Below are positions 23,112-36,697 of a stretch of DNA of 64,000 nt, piece after piece. The notes below the pieces were generated by a model that was not told the DNA's origin, ran no database searches, and saw nothing but the letters and a program-made list of their open reading frames with translations. Each line of letters begins with the position of its first letter. Position 1 is the stretch's first letter. The position numbers and the translations under genes were made by a program. The stretch lies in contig JACSYO010002174.1 in NCBI GenBank assembly GCA_016806645.1, positions 786,501 through 850,500 of the forward strand, in the 5' to 3' direction. This DNA is from Ophiodon elongatus (taxonomy: Eukaryota; Chordata; Actinopteri; Perciformes; Hexagrammidae).

Positions 23112-25245
23112 CCAACGGGGGGGTGTGACACTAATCATCGGTGTCCTCCCACAGTTGAAATCAGCCATGTTTCATGTAGCAGATGGTCAGACATAATGAA
23201 TGAAGAGTCTGTGAGCTGGAAAGCAAACAGATTCATTTGGGTTACAATGAAATGACTGAACAAATCCAACTCACCATCTCACTGGTTTGGCTCATCAGAC
23301 ATGGTCTTCACGGGCATTATAGTTTTGACTAAAATACCTCAGTGTTGTTTTGAGTGTTGCATAATTTACACAGGAGATTTGTACGTCCAACAGCCAGTCT
23401 GAACACAGAGCACCAAATCAAACTCATTTATATCCTGCAAATGATCCCAGATATTACATATTACATACATGTAATTAGCAACTAGAAATATATCTGGAAG
23501 GAAATACAAAAGAGCGCTCCAGGAATGAGTCCTAAAACCTGGAAATTAGTTTTCATTTTTGCACATCCGGTTCCCTCATCTCGAAGTTGATGGGTTTTTG
23601 GATAGATGCCTTAAATAAGATCCGTGGTTAACACAAGCTTTATATCTACAACATAAAATATGTCAGTATATATATCCCTGTATTTTGAAGCTTTTAAATG
23701 TCTTAAAATGAGTGCTTGCTATCAAGTGGCTAAATGAAATTACTAAACGTCATGATGCCTAACACTAGTCCGCCTTTAGCTTAATGGTGGTGACGTGAAG
23801 TCATGTGACCGTGGTGTAGTTTGTTTATAGCATAATGTTAGGTTTTTAACTCCTCCCAATTGCATTCTTGCTTCAAAAATCATAATAGTGGTGTTCGTTT
23901 GTGAAGATTATCTTGCTGAACAAAACATGTAAATATAATGAATGTTTGTTTGCCACAGAGTTTATATTCTGCAATAATCCAAAATTCAATGGAAGAATCC
24001 CATTGACATTTTGTCGAGGGAACCAGTGTGATGCTAACTTACAAAAATACGTCATTCCCGCTGAACTATATGCCTTCAGGTTTATATTTTCTATTAACAT
24101 AATGAGGACATGTTGTTATTTAACAAGTTTTGACAAGTTGCAAGATTGTTGATAGCCTGAACTGAACAAATCAGTAAAATGTTCAATGGCTGAAACATCT
24201 GATCTACAGTATAATACAATATCCAATAATTCTTATAGCTTTGTTTGCCATTTCCACAAAGTAAAGCGTTTATTATTAATTTACCGTAGCTGATGTTTTC
24301 AATTTCAATTATATTTCCTTTTGTCATATTAATAATTTCCAGTTGGATGTTTAAATCCACCCCTTTGTTTGTAAATGTCAGCCCCTGTAACTTCCATGTT
24401 CACTGATGATTTCCACTTGTGTGAGTGTGTGCATGCATTTACTGCATAACGATGAGACAGAGAAAACAAGGAGTACGGGGAGGTTTGTGACATCTTCATC
24501 AAAAACAAGTTGAATTTGTTCAACCAGATTTACTGACATGAACAGCCAGTAAAAGGCAGATACAACTGTATTTCGTTGAAGCAGGAAAAAGAAGGTTGGT
24601 CTTTGCCTACTGTAAGTTTAAGGAAATGGATTTATATCTTCAAATATTATCCTTAACATGAATATATCTTATGAAAGGATGAATCATTGTGCTGGTAGCT
24701 GAGGCCTGCCCTGAGCACAAGGATCAGGAGCTCTCTTTCTGATTCCTGAGGTGTAAAGCTACTCTAATAGCCAACATCTTCACACCTGCATACCAAAGAG
24801 ACTCTCTTATTCATCCAAATTACTGCGCAGAGGAATCCAAAAATATCACTCGTACAGCTCAAATTTGCAGTGAGTGATAATACGCCAACCAAAACACAAC
24901 TGATTTATCAGTAATCTATTAAAAAAGCCAGAAAAGGTCCAAGGTATTGGATAGCATGACAAATGTGCCCTGATAAGGAATGAGTGCTCACTCTCAATCT
25001 TTATCCTCTTCAGAAAAATCCAAATATGCAGACTTGGTCTATTAAAATTTTGCTGTCATTTTAAGGGAAAGAAAGCAAAGCCCAGGATTTATAGAACAAC
25101 TCTTGGATTTAGTCAAATTCCACTTATTGTAGGAGGTGAGCATTTTTTCGGACATGTGCGCAATACGAGTGCTTAATTTTACTTCTATGTACTCCCAGTT
25201 TTGTGGTGCTCCCCTTTGTTCCTACTTCTTTTTTATGGCCATTCC
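23112..25245. other. Non-coding stretch, no gene recognised
   Basis: AT-rich sequence with no coding or repeat signature that I could support. Confidence 0.45.
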
Positions 25246-25453
25246 TTAAAGGTACAGCTTGTAGGATTGCAGGGGCTCTATGTGGGAGCTGGTCCTCTTC
25301 GCGGAGTCCACCATGTTTCTACAGTAGCCCAGAACAGACACACCAAACACTGTCTCTAGCGAGAGCCTCTTCACATCGTGAGCTGCAGATTGCAAAACCA
25401 CGAGTGCAACCACACTGCAGGATGCCACAAAATCCTACACTCTGTCCCTTTAA
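25246..25453. mobile_element. TTAA-flanked MITE
   Basis: TTAA at 25246-25249 and 25450-25453 flanks a 200-bp element. Its ends, AGGTACAGCTTGTAGGATT and AATCCTACACTCTGTCCCT, are inverted repeats (16 of 19 identical). The interior contains 'AGTCCACCATGTTTCTACAG' and 'CCCAGAACAGACACACCAAA', which I recognise from a common teleost MITE. The TTAA duplication is typical of piggyBac-type mobilisation. The copy is short relative to the family as I recall it, so an internal deletion is likely. Confidence 0.8.
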
Positions 25454-26634
25454 TTATTTTCTTTAATGTAAGGGCTTTGGGGTCAAATTGGGGTCACAGC
25501 TGCTGTAATCATGGGTCAATTAATCTGAGAGTTACCTTATTTTTATATTTTCTTTTCTAAATATGTTTTGTGCACTAATGCTGAAATGTTGTGCTCATTA
25601 TTTTACAGGGGTGTTTGTTCAAGGCTTAATGGATCTCTGTGAATCAACAGGAAGCATCTCGTCTTGCATAACATTAAGCATCAAAGTGTGTGAACAGGAA
25701 TTATGGAGCAACACACTTTTACTGGCACCAAATTCTAACTTTCAACACTTCTCACATTTTTTTTTTAAAATGTCATTGTTTCAGTTGTATTATTCATAGT
25801 TTATTGCTTACTTTATTAATACAATGTGTTCCCTTTATTATGTTATGCTGGCTTGCTGGTGCACTTCTGGTTATTAATGTATAAATGCTCTGTTGTTTGC
25901 TCGCTGGTGTTTTGTGACTGTAGATCTTTCATGTTCCAGCATGGAATTGTTAAATTTCATTTATTGTGAGCAGCCTCAGAATAAAATTAAGTTGTGAAAT
26001 TGTAAACAGAATTTGCAAAAAAAAAAAAAGAAACGGCGCGGTTGTTTATTTTAAAGAGCTGGTAAAAGTGACAGTTGGAAATTTCAAAAAGCGTGACTCC
26101 CATATGTACTTCCAGCTTTGAAAACAACACAGTTTAGAGTATTATTTACAGGTCATGAAGCCTGAATGCTGGGCATGAATAATAACAACCAACACCATCT
26201 GGGAAACTTCAAAGTTTTACATTAGCCAGTAATGAACATTAGTGTTATAAAGAGGGTCACTGAGCAAATCTAACTCACACAAAATGTTCCTTCATTCAAT
26301 GCACCCTTTGAGAAAGCAGCAAATGCTGCAATAAACCAGTGAGTCAGAATCAACTTTATAGCATGTGGATGAAACCATATCCATTATAAACACTGTGGCT
26401 CCGGCTCCCTGCCCTGAGCTTAAACTGCTGTGACTAGAAATCCAGAGAAATGTTCGAGCACTCTGCACAACACAGACATAGACTTCTGGTTGAACCAAAA
26501 CAAAACCTCACATAGTAAATACAGACTCATCCTTTGCTCTGATAATTGTTCATGATAAACAAAAAGTGATATGTATGTTGGGATGATGTAGATGAAGAGA
26601 GGGTTGGCCAGGAGGGGCACAAGCTGCTGAACAG
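25454..26634. other. Non-coding stretch, no gene recognised
   Basis: A poly(A) run lies at about 26017-26029. Nothing else recognised. Confidence 0.45.
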
Positions 26635-27236
26635 CAAAGAGAGACACAAAAGTACTCCACAAAGACCACAAAGAGGCCCAGGGTGGCAACAAAGACAAAC
26701 AAAACAATTACAAAGAAACACAAAATAATGTAAAACAACCACAACGAGGCACAGGGTGACGACACAGAGATGCAAAACTACAACAAAGAGACACAAAACA
26801 ACCACAAAGATGTGTAGGGTGACAATAAAGAGACACAAAACAACCACAAAGATGTGTAGGGTGACAATAAAGAGACACAAAACAACCACAAAGATGTGTA
26901 GGGTGACAATAAAGAGACGCAAAACAACCACAAAGATGTGTAGGGTGACAATAAAGAGATGCGAAACAATTACAAAGAGACGCAAAACAACCACAAAACA
27001 AAGGGTGACAACAAAGAGATGCAAAACAATTAGAAAGATACAAAAAGATGAAAAACAACTACAACAAAGCAATGGGTGAGAACAAAGAGACGCAAAACAA
27101 CCACAAAGTAGAGGGTGACGCCGAAAAGATGTAAAACAATTACAAAGAGATGTAAAACAACTACAAAGCAGAGGGCGACAACAAAGAGATGTAAAACTGT
27201 TTCAAAGAGACACAAAATGACTACAAAGGTCTCTGC
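26635..27236. repeat. Minisatellite, 21-bp basic unit with a 42-bp higher-order block
   Basis: The basic unit is an A/C-rich 21-mer of the form AAAGAGACACAAAACAACCAC. From 26809 to 26976 it alternates with a partner 21-mer (AAAGATGTGTAGGGTGACAAT) in four near-identical 42-bp units starting at 26809, 26851, 26893 and 26935. Outside that block the units are more diverged. Because 21 and 42 are multiples of three, open frames run through it on both strands; these are not genes. Confidence 0.93.
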
Positions 27237-29909
27237 CACATTGTCTCTCTCAGTCTGGATGTCTTGATCTTATATAGGACGGGTGGGGGGCTTTTATATA
27301 TCCTTGTCATGGGGCCTGTTTCCTCATAATCTGCCCATGGCTGTAGGCTATATTTGAAGTTATAAATTACTCTTTGTGTACAGTGTTACATATTCTCATA
27401 GTTAAAGTAATTAATTTATCCCACCGAATAATCAATGTAAGCATTAATAATATAGTTTATAATTGTAAGGAACCAGAGCTTTAAAAACGCGAGTCATTTC
27501 TAATTTTCCAATTTTCTAAATCTGTGCTCATCCTCAGTCTGGCCTCCCTGGTTTATAAACCAGCTCCTGATTATAAACAGGCAATTGGCCATCAAGGCTA
27601 ACTGATGGCATGTTTCTGTTTCATGTATGCATTTTATTTATGTTTTTTCACACTGAAAAATGCAGACTCTGAAGGAGTATTGATTCAGACCAAGAAGCTG
27701 CACATCCAGGCGAGGTGTGAAACAGGAAGAGTCTCCGTTTGTGAAAACCGAGCTGCATTTTTGGACACCATTTGTCGTACTGTACCTGAGAACAGTTTAG
27801 CTTGAACTTGTTTGGTATCATAACTCTGACAAAATTCTCTTGCGCAGCAGCAGATGTGGGAAAATAGTCTCCATGTTGTGAGAGCCGAGCAAGAACAAGT
27901 ACAAACTGGAATCTTTCTAATATGTCACGTTTGCTCTTCTCTCCTCTCTCTGAGTGCTCTGTAACAACCAAAAACAATGCATTATTTATGTGTATGTGAT
28001 TTTTTTCCCCCTCTGTTTCTCGATGAAGAAAGATGACTTCATGTACAAATGCTTGAAGGCAACGCCATGTATTTTAACACTTCTTCTTCACACATGCAAA
28101 GGGTGGAAATGTAATGAAAGTAGAGATGTGGGTTTAGAAATAATGTTGAAAATTCAGCAAAAAATATCTATAAACGGCTCAATTGCCTGTTTCATAATTC
28201 GCTATAGCAACGTTTTGATGTGACCAATTACCCGCTTTTCGTCAACTAAGGGAATTGTGAATTGTTGTTACATGCTCATAAAAAAGTAATTTTATAGTGA
28301 TTAATGCCTCAGAAAACTGGTGATCTAGAACCTCAAGATTCACATCATCCAGGGGGAGATGAGCCTCAGCAAAACAGCACTGTGCTGTTGAAGATGCGAA
28401 GTGTTTTCACTGATTTCATCCATCATCCAATCCATGCTTTGACTGCAACCTGAAGGGTGCAGCATCCATCGTGATGATTAGTTTTGGTGTTACACCCACT
28501 ATTGGCTGCAGTGAGGAAAATCCAGGCGGCAAGGTGAGTTCAAGACCTGGATTTGTCTGCGAAAATCCTGCTGTTGATCGAAAATAAGGACAAAATAAAG
28601 CTGCATTTTGTGTTAATTTTTGATGGTCATGTGTGGAGCTGAGGCCCTCCAGAGCACACAGGAATCTTGTGGAAAGTATACAGCATTCAGCTAAATGTGT
28701 TGAGCCACAACTGTGCTGCAGCAATCGAATGATGCCGATGTCATCCAGATGGACAGGAAGCAGTAGTTCCACTGACAACTGGTCCAGGAGGAAGTAGCAG
28801 CAGTGCAAGAGTCACACCCCAACACAGTGATGGGAATATAGCAACAACGTGCATAGACAGGATTAGCTCTTATAGGCCAGGCCTCATTGTGTTAACTTTC
28901 TCATTCAGTCAGTTTATATCATCTCCCTCTGCCTCTCCAACTTCTTCCGCTGAGCCAATAGTATGCCCTCTGCGCCTCAAAAGGGAAAGACTGTAAGACA
29001 TCATAAGCTCTAAGCGCTGGGAGGAGAGAGTCATCACTGGTGTGACAGCCAGGTGCTGAAGGCGAGATACTCCAACCAGCATGGCGTGGCTGTCCTTTCA
29101 TCAGGATGGGGGAAAAGCCACAGCCGAGAGGGTCAACTGAGCAGTTTAAGACAGACAGCTCAAACTGTAGCAGTATTTTCAGTTCAAATTCTTATCACTG
29201 TGACCGTAGCTTAGTCCAAACAATGTGCTGCTGTCAAAAATATCAGCACAGGTTCTGAAAGTGAGCCGACTGTGTCCTGGGAGAACCGGACAGAGGAGAC
29301 CCGGTGATGAGAAGATGACAGAGTACCAGGGCTTGACGGCACAGCTAGGAGTGATGTACACAGTATGTGCTCATCAAGGAAGGTCACACAGTGTCTTTCC
29401 ACACACTCCGCAGTCTCCTGGCAGGAAGGGATTAACCGAGAAGGCATGCAGGACAAATCTCCCAGGGGAGGTGGACCACCGAGAGGGAGGTGGGTGCACG
29501 AGGCAGGATTGCATGTGAGCATCACAGATGTGCACATATTGCAACACTGGCTGCAACACTGGCTGCAGGGCTGGGTTTTATGATGGTTGTGGATTAAGAG
29601 GAGTCTTCCGTAGATTTTACATGTTGCCTGGACACATTCCAAGGCCTGATCCATCGAGTCTAGTTTAGGGTGGCTGAACTAAGAAGAGCCGATAAGACAT
29701 TGTTCCTTAGATAACATCACTGATTATGTACTCTACAGGGTAAGTGCAGAGTAAATTATTGACTTCTGTATACTGAAAAACAGTAAAAAACAAGGAATTT
29801 AGAATGATTATTATTATCATCATTATTATGATCATGAATGAAATGAAATGCAGGAAGATAAATCTCAATATTAGACAACTGAGTTGTTGTTATCATATAC
29901 AGATTCCTT
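27237..29909. other. Non-coding stretch, no gene recognised
   Basis: Open frames of 109-147 codons on the minus strand (27648-27977, 28416-28808, 29211-29654) have no family signature. A short duplication (GCAACACTGGCT twice) lies at about 29540-29565. Confidence 0.4.
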
Positions 29910-30306
29910 GTGGTAGAATGTTACCGAGTACAATTGCTCAAGAACTGTACATAAGTATACATTTCCAGAAGAAAATATGAATTTGAATAAAGATTAACAG
30001 GAGATATACTTACCAAATATAATGGATATTTAATGGAAATAATAGTAGTATCTAAAAGTCTATATAATAGTTCAAATAAACTCAACCAACTACATGTAAA
30101 ATGCTGAGGCATTAATTAATGCAGCCATAATAATAACATATAACACTCACTGACATCATTTTCCTACATTAAGTTCTAATATCTGTTATACTTTAAGTAT
30201 ATTTTGTGAATAATACTTTTACCTAAGTATCATTTTATTATAATAGAGAATTTAACAAGGTGGTATTGCTACTTTTACTTACATCTAAATACTTATTCCA
30301 CCACTA
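29910..30306 (-). mobile_element. AGTGGTGGAA-type palindromic dispersed repeat, near full length
   Basis: The right edge, read on the minus strand, is AGTGGTGGAATAAGTATTTA followed by ...AAGTAAAAGTAGCAATACCA. The left edge ends with TGAGCAATTGTACTCGGTAA and then CATTCTACCA, so both ends carry versions of the GTGGTGGAA terminus in inverted orientation. This matches a repeat common in percomorph fishes. Other copies are at 33786 and 49290. Confidence 0.7.
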
Positions 30307-31852
30307 AATCATTCAGGAAACGGTTGCATAATTTTCAGTTTGCTCAAATTCACAACTAGTTGAAAGTGTTGACATTACAAGTTAGTCAGACAAATACAAG
30401 TCAACTTCAAACTATATTCTGTCTGTGAGTTACAGCTCTAGTTAATTGATACATTAAAGAAAATGACTCGTGTGTGTTGTACTTTTTGAGTCCTGGGTGG
30501 AGAGGGCCAAACATTCTGTAGCATCTTTTCCCGAACCACTCAGCTCTACCGCTGCACGCTGCCAAAGCTACTGGCAGCTCAAGCTCTACAGCCTGTATCT
30601 TCACAATGAAAGACAAGAATTCTCTCAAACCTACTTAAAGCTTAACAACAGTCCTCCGACATGCCTGGTACACTGAAGTGTACTCGTAAATACATGGTGG
30701 TATTGTATTTTGTCCTTGAGTACAGGATGGAGCTGCGTTCATGGGATTCATAGAAATAACGGCAGATGTAACCGACAAAAGCTGATTGTTTAACATGATT
30801 AAGGTCAGATTCTCTTCCAGCACTACTTCACGCTGAAAAACTGCAAGGATTGAGGCAAAGGTCTGCGATCGCACCCACACATCTCCGTGAGTATTCAGTC
30901 TGTGGCGCGTCGGGAGGTTTTTGGCCTCATTCTCGTCGTACTCTGACTGTGAAATGAGACAGCGACTGTGATGTTAAGAGTTCCCATTGTCAGCTTTGAG
31001 CGCTGGAGGGGATTTTCAACCATATCAAATGAACTTTTAAAGAGCCACAGAGTCTTTTGTTCTTCTGCCAAAAGTATAAGATTGGATCCTGTTATCACTA
31101 TCTGTCGCCCCTTTTCTTATCAACTGTTGCCGCAAACTGTTGGATAGTGAGAATGGAAAATTGACAGAATGACAACACAGCCACACATTAGATGAATTTC
31201 AATAACAATACACCACAAACCTTTTTAGAAAAGCCAGCAAGCTGTAATTGTTACTGGATACGATCGGTATTGAAACCACCAAAGAAGTCGCAGAGTTCCA
31301 AGGTGCTTTTGTGGGCGAGAGTTGTGGAACACAGTTCAGTTAAAGATCAGATTGGCTTCAGAGCACTGGTATCAAAAGATTAAAGTTCAGCTTTAAAATA
31401 CATTCTGGGCTACAGACGACTATCCACACAATAATCCGTCAGGGATGCCAACTCTGCCTGACTAATTTAGCCAAGTCACTATGAGCCAGAGAGACAGCAG
31501 GTCCGGTGAGGCGGAGGTTGAGGTGAATGACAAAAAGGATTTCTACCAAACAGGAAACGAAACAACCGGTACACTAATCTGTTAGGATGCTCTGTGCTGC
31601 TGCAGGGTATTATCCTATACCTTATAGTTGGTGGTGTCTCTGCATGTGTGTGTAATAAGTCGGTCTGTGAGAAGCGATATGGACTCACTGACAAAACCTC
31701 GAAGGACGATGGCTGTCGTCTTTGGTCTTCAGAGAGTTTAAGAAGGACACCAATTAGCCTAATGACTGTTTTGCTATAGCTGTAGGTTCACATTTTTCTC
31801 ATACAGTGTGCATCACCAGGAAAGTTTTGTCAGATAAAGTCTTTTGGTGTTT
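30307..31852. other. Non-coding stretch, no gene recognised
   Basis: Nothing recognised beyond short open frames. Confidence 0.4.
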
Positions 31853-32240
31853 TAAAGGCCTAATATATCTATTTTTTAAACATTTCTACTGACCACCAGA
31901 AACCTGGTCTAAAGTCAATGATGCAGTATTTTCCTGCTATTTAAAAGGGCACATTATTTCAACATGCCTACACTCTGCTTGTTACACACACGCGACTTGC
32001 AGCAGCGCTCCTTCCCAGTTAAATAGCTTATCTGGAGTCCTTGATGGGACAGAGAATTGGGAGGCGGGGAGAGGGTCCAACAGACAAGGGCCACATACTT
32101 TTCCCTTCACAAATATGCCACGGCAAAATTAATTCAGCATCCCCTTTAATGGGCACATCATTTGCCAAATCCGCAAAATTGGAGTTGGACACGCCCCAAA
32201 TGCACTTTAGATCGTTTGAATGGGGCCCTAAAAGTCTACA
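31853..32240. repeat. Degraded dispersed repeat (family uncertain)
   Basis: Segments such as 'GACCACCAGAAACCTGGTCT', 'TTTAAAAGGGCACATTATTT' and 'TTGGACACGCCCCAAATGCA' resemble a dispersed element I have met in fish genomes. I could not define ends or a target duplication. Confidence 0.35.
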
Positions 32241-32319
32241 GTCATATGCATGCTGATGTTAAGCAGGTATAATATTTACCATCTGCAAACAGTTGCTAAT
32301 TAATACTACACACAAAGTA

Positions 32320-32530
32320 CAGCTGAGGCTCATAGGCATGGCAAACGTTTAGCAGGACAAGGCAAATAGGAATTTTGGCCTCATGGTGGCGCGAGACGAA
32401 ACGTCAACGGATCACCGAAGTCATAAGGATACATTTTCATGGGCACCAGAATCTGTAGGAAGTTTCACCCCAATCCACCAAACATAGATATTTCAGTCTG
32501 GACCGACATTGTCATCTCTAGAACCATGCT
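32320..32530 (+). repeat. Copy of a teleost repeat ('GATCACC...GACATTG...AGAACCATGCTG' type)
   Basis: Ordered matches to a familiar fish repeat: 'CTCATGGTGGCGC', 'CGGATCACCGAAGTCATAAG', 'GGGCACCAGAATCTGTA', 'AATCCACCAAACATAGATAT', 'TTCAGTCTGGACCGACATTG', 'TCTAGAACCATGCTG'. The remnant is diverged and non-coding. Confidence 0.6.
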
Positions 32531-33785
32531 GGAAGCAGGGCATTGCCTGCTGTTTAGTCAAACGGTCACACCTGGAAGCTTCCCAGTACAACCCCAGTCT
32601 CAGTCTTGGTCACTGAGCGGGAGTAAGTTCTTTGCTCAAGCTGGGTGATGAGGAAGCGGCAAGTGCTGCTCGTTGCTTCTCTAACCTTTTGGCCGTTGTG
32701 ATCTTATGCATCATACTCCTGCTCCCTCAAGTATGTACATGAACAGTATATACAGTATGCATGAAAACATAGGACAGTAAATTCACATGTTCACTTTTCC
32801 TACATCCAGACTCTTGTTTCTGCCGTTCAAATTTCTTCTGAAGCCTTTTAGCAAAGCAGGAGGCAAAGAGTGTCACTTACTCGGTCGAAGGCTAGCGCTG
32901 ATGTTGAGTGGCTCAAAGTGACGGATATGAAAGACAGTTTCATTTTGTTTCACCGGCATTAATGTGAAAGGTATGATTGCAGTTCAAACACTGACTCAGA
33001 TGCTGATCCATTAGAGGTAGATCAGGATGCATTAGACTCTGAGATGAAATGTGGGGCCCACTTAGTTTTAAATTGATGTTTTTTTTTTCATCCTGCATGC
33101 TTTTTTCTACAATTACAGTTCAGGACCAATTCCGACATGTAGCTGTAGCCAGTAATGTGGAGGTAGATGCGCCCGTTCATTTTTTTCCGTCATCACATGA
33201 AAATACATCTTATATGTATTCATGTCAAAACAGGAGCTAAAGTCACTGTTGAGGGTATGAAAAAAGGAATTTCAGGCTACAATACAATGCAGTCATCAGC
33301 GTCTAGAGCTCCAGTTGCAACTGCTTTTAATTTATTTATTCTCCGAGACGTACTGACAGGCGAACCTAGAGTCATCCAAAAATGCAGTAAAGGCTGATGA
33401 ATTAATAAAGCACCATGAGCTTTTACCAGAGTTGTGAGAAGAAAAGGCTGTGTTTATTTTAGCTGGCTTCTCAGCCAGCTCAGTGCTGCTCTGACAGAAC
33501 AAGTGGAGCCTGTACTGTCCCACGCCGGCTCCGGTGCATTTTACAGTACATATGTTCCTGCGCTGGGCTTGTTTGTTTTTGTGAGACATATGCGTTTTAT
33601 ACCATTGTTGATGTCAGAAAAAAGATTTTGCAGTCGCAAGAGTGAAGCAATGAATTATTGAACATTTTAAATTTTCAATACATGGAGTCAGTTATAAAAT
33701 ATATATCTACATGTTTTTCTTTTCTCTCCCAATATCAACAGAGTTTCCCTTTCATTTCACATAGTGTTTACAACTAGATATGTAA
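32531..33785. other. Non-coding stretch, no gene recognised
   Basis: Overlapping short frames on both strands at 33.0-33.7 kb have no supporting motif. Confidence 0.4.
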
Positions 33786-33854
33786 GCAGTGGTGGAAGAC
33801 GTTCCCAGATATTTTACTTAAGTAAAAGTATAGCTGTAACCCAGTACATAAAAC
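33786..33854 (+). mobile_element. Fragment of the AGTGGTGGAA-type repeat
   Basis: Begins CAGTGGTGGAAGACGTTCCC and continues ATTTTACTTAAGTAAAAGTA. Only the first 70 bp or so are recognisable. Confidence 0.65.
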
Positions 33855-35106
33855 AAACATATTTAATTTTAAGTCTTGTTTTATGTTATTAAAAAAAAGA
33901 GTATTCAAATCACAGATGGGACTAAACAACGGCTAAGAATCTTGTTAACTGCCAGTGTGGTTTTTGGAATTAGAATATAACAAACAATTTTAGTGCCCGC
34001 CCGGCACAGATATTGGACCAACATTCACAACCCCCGCGGGAACTCTAATGTATGTGTGTTTCTTTTTTATGAATACAAGTTTGACCAAATAAGTACACAA
34101 CTCAAAACAAACACCAAGGACAAATCAGCCCGGTCTCCAGGAAGAAATGTTGGCTTTGTATGTTTCTGCGGATACGTTGAATGAGGATGTTTCATCATTC
34201 GATCAGAGCAAGTGAGGTAGTCTATCAAGTGACTGTTATTGAAAATGATGTGCTATAATAATGAGAGTGTAACAGTCAAGAAAGTCAACCAAAGGTTGAT
34301 GGGTCAGACAAACACAGACTATCACCCTGCAGACCGCTGTCCTTGTCCTGTGTGAAATCAAATGATCTTAACCATGATCTTTTTTCTTAACTTAACATTA
34401 CAAATCATGTTTCACATCATTAACCTTGGCATTGGGCATTTTTGCCAGCGTGATATAATGCTGATTTATGAAAGATATTTTCGTTTGCAGAAACATTCAC
34501 ATTTTTTTCTGCCCACTGGGTTGGATATCATTGCTGATTTCCTTGCAAAATCTTGCAGATAGAATATTTTAATTTTAAAGCTGAAAAAAATATGTATACT
34601 TTAAGCAGCAATTAGGAGCCATTTAGCAACCTTATCAATAATTATGGAAAGTCTAAAAAAATACATTTTACATAATGTATAGTCAGTTGGAGCAATAGTC
34701 CCCATGAAATAATTATTTTATCCAACCCTCATCCCAGTGATTCAGCTATTCAAATCCTAAACCATTGCAATCAAAATCCCACAGAGACACTGACAGACCT
34801 TTTGAAGTCATTGACAAGGTTTTCACTTTGCTGAAGACAGTCTCTATGTCTCCATGTCATTCCCTCCCCTCCCCCCGGCACTATGTCTTCATGCTTTCAG
34901 GGTCGGCTCACGGGTATCTCCACCAGTCAGACCCGCGAATGCCCTGCCTACAATAACAGAAAACTGCAAAAAATCATTTCGATGTTGGGGGAGAATAAAG
35001 CAAACTTAATTACCCTGAGCTAATAACTTCAGGCAATAGAGCCAAAACCCAGCTCAGTGTCTCTTCTAATTCTGAGGATGGATAAAACCTTTTCTCTTTC
35101 ACTCTG

Positions 35107-35125
35107 TGGGGGTGGGGGGGTGGGG
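35107..35125 (+). other. G-quadruplex-forming run
   Basis: G5, G7 and G4 tracts separated by single T bases on the plus strand. Confidence 0.6.
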
Positions 35126-36697
35126 TCAGTTCTGCAACTCAAGCTGGTTTGAACAGGGTGATGAGGGCGCCTTCAAAAGCGGTGGCATGTAGACTTTATT
35201 TCCTGATTTGTCTCTTCAATGTGAATAATTACACTGAAATTCGAGCAGACCAAAGATAATGTGTGTACTGCTAATCCGATCATTTCCATAAGAGTGTAGA
35301 AATTACTGAAACTAAAACTAAAACTAAAACAAATGTGGACTGCTGAGAGTGCAGCACATTTCAAGGGAAGCAGCTCAATCTCCTGCTTCTTTATCATGTT
35401 AACCTTGGCTGAAATAATTGTGGGTGTGCATGTGTTCTGACCAGCCATTTTGATCAAACAACTGCAGTACTTTATTGTTTTCTACTGAGGAAGGCTGCAT
35501 GTGGATGCTATCAAAAGGCCAGGATATTTACCAGAAATCTGTTGTTGATTAGGAGGATTGCATCTCAAAGGCTGCAAATCAGTCCCTTTGTTTTGCTTTT
35601 CAAAGAAACTGAAGAAGGAGGATTAAAGTCATTTCTAGACCCCTGGGCAAAATCTTAAACAAGGTCCACAGAATTAATCAGTGTTTTGCCAAGACAGGGT
35701 GGGCTGTTAGAAAAACAATTTTATCAAGAAACAAAAAACTGCATTGTTCATTAATAATGTTTGTTTCTTGCCTTTGTTAAAAGCTATTGAGCTAACCGTA
35801 CAGGGAGAATAGACCATAATACAGAGCTCAGTTTAGTGCGTTACAACCTGCATTTAGTTTCGTTTAAGTATAATGAAATACTATAGCCTGTCAGCTTTCT
35901 GTCATTAATATAAAAATATGAGCTGAATTACAAGTTGAATATTTATATCCGTAAAAACCTGAACAATCTGACAGTTTGACAGGGAGGCACTGACACGAGT
36001 GAGCCACAGCAGTCAAATATCAAAGATATTATACCAGAGAAAGCTGGTAGCCTAAGTCGTCAGCCGCACCGTTAGAAGTCTCTGCCAACAGATCTGATGC
36101 AAGTACAATCATAACATTTCAACTGGTCAAACTGTCGTCTTTTTTTTCTTTCAAAGTTTCGACAGCTGTTGTACGTCTGTCAGACCTTCCTCCTCCGCTA
36201 TAGACATTCACTAAAATTAAATGTAATCATTTGACCAAAGGGTCTGGTTATGCTCATTCAGAACCAGTTCTTAAGATGTCAAATTAATACTCTTCATAGT
36301 TGTTCCGAACAGCCACATTAGAAGGTGCCGTGTATAGCCGGCCGTCATAAAGATAAAGATATCATTTCAATATGAGGATAACACATGCACACATTTTCAG
36401 ACAGTAGAGGTGGGAATCTCAAATCACTTTATTCAATTTAGTGGAATGATTCGTAGTCACTGACTATATAGTAGTTTGCTTTCCCCCCCTATCTAAATAG
36501 TCTCTGCACCATTCAAATGGCATTCAAATGCACTTCAGTATCTACATTGGTGAGTGAACACACTGTTCTTACGGCCCGACATTCACTGTGGATTCTGTCT
36601 GCCTATAGTACAGTAGTACGTTCAGTCCTTTGCTGGTCCAAGCTGTCACATTCAGTACAAAACTAAGCACTGTGCGGTTAATGGCTCATTGCTATCA

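Noticed and set aside
26527..27239. Long frames (up to 181 codons) of repetitive Phe/Val/Leu or Thr/Lys composition
   Set aside because: They are translations of the 21/42-bp minisatellite; the period being a multiple of three keeps several frames open.
28416..28808. 130-codon minus-strand frame
   Set aside because: No family resemblance, no exon boundaries and no neighbours; probably chance.
29211..29654. 147-codon Cys-rich minus-strand frame
   Set aside because: The cysteines come partly from a short duplicated GCAACACTGGCT segment; no signal peptide or domain seen.
36410..36480. 'GTGGGAATCTCAAATCACTT' resembling a fish MITE end
   Set aside because: Too short and no partner terminus.
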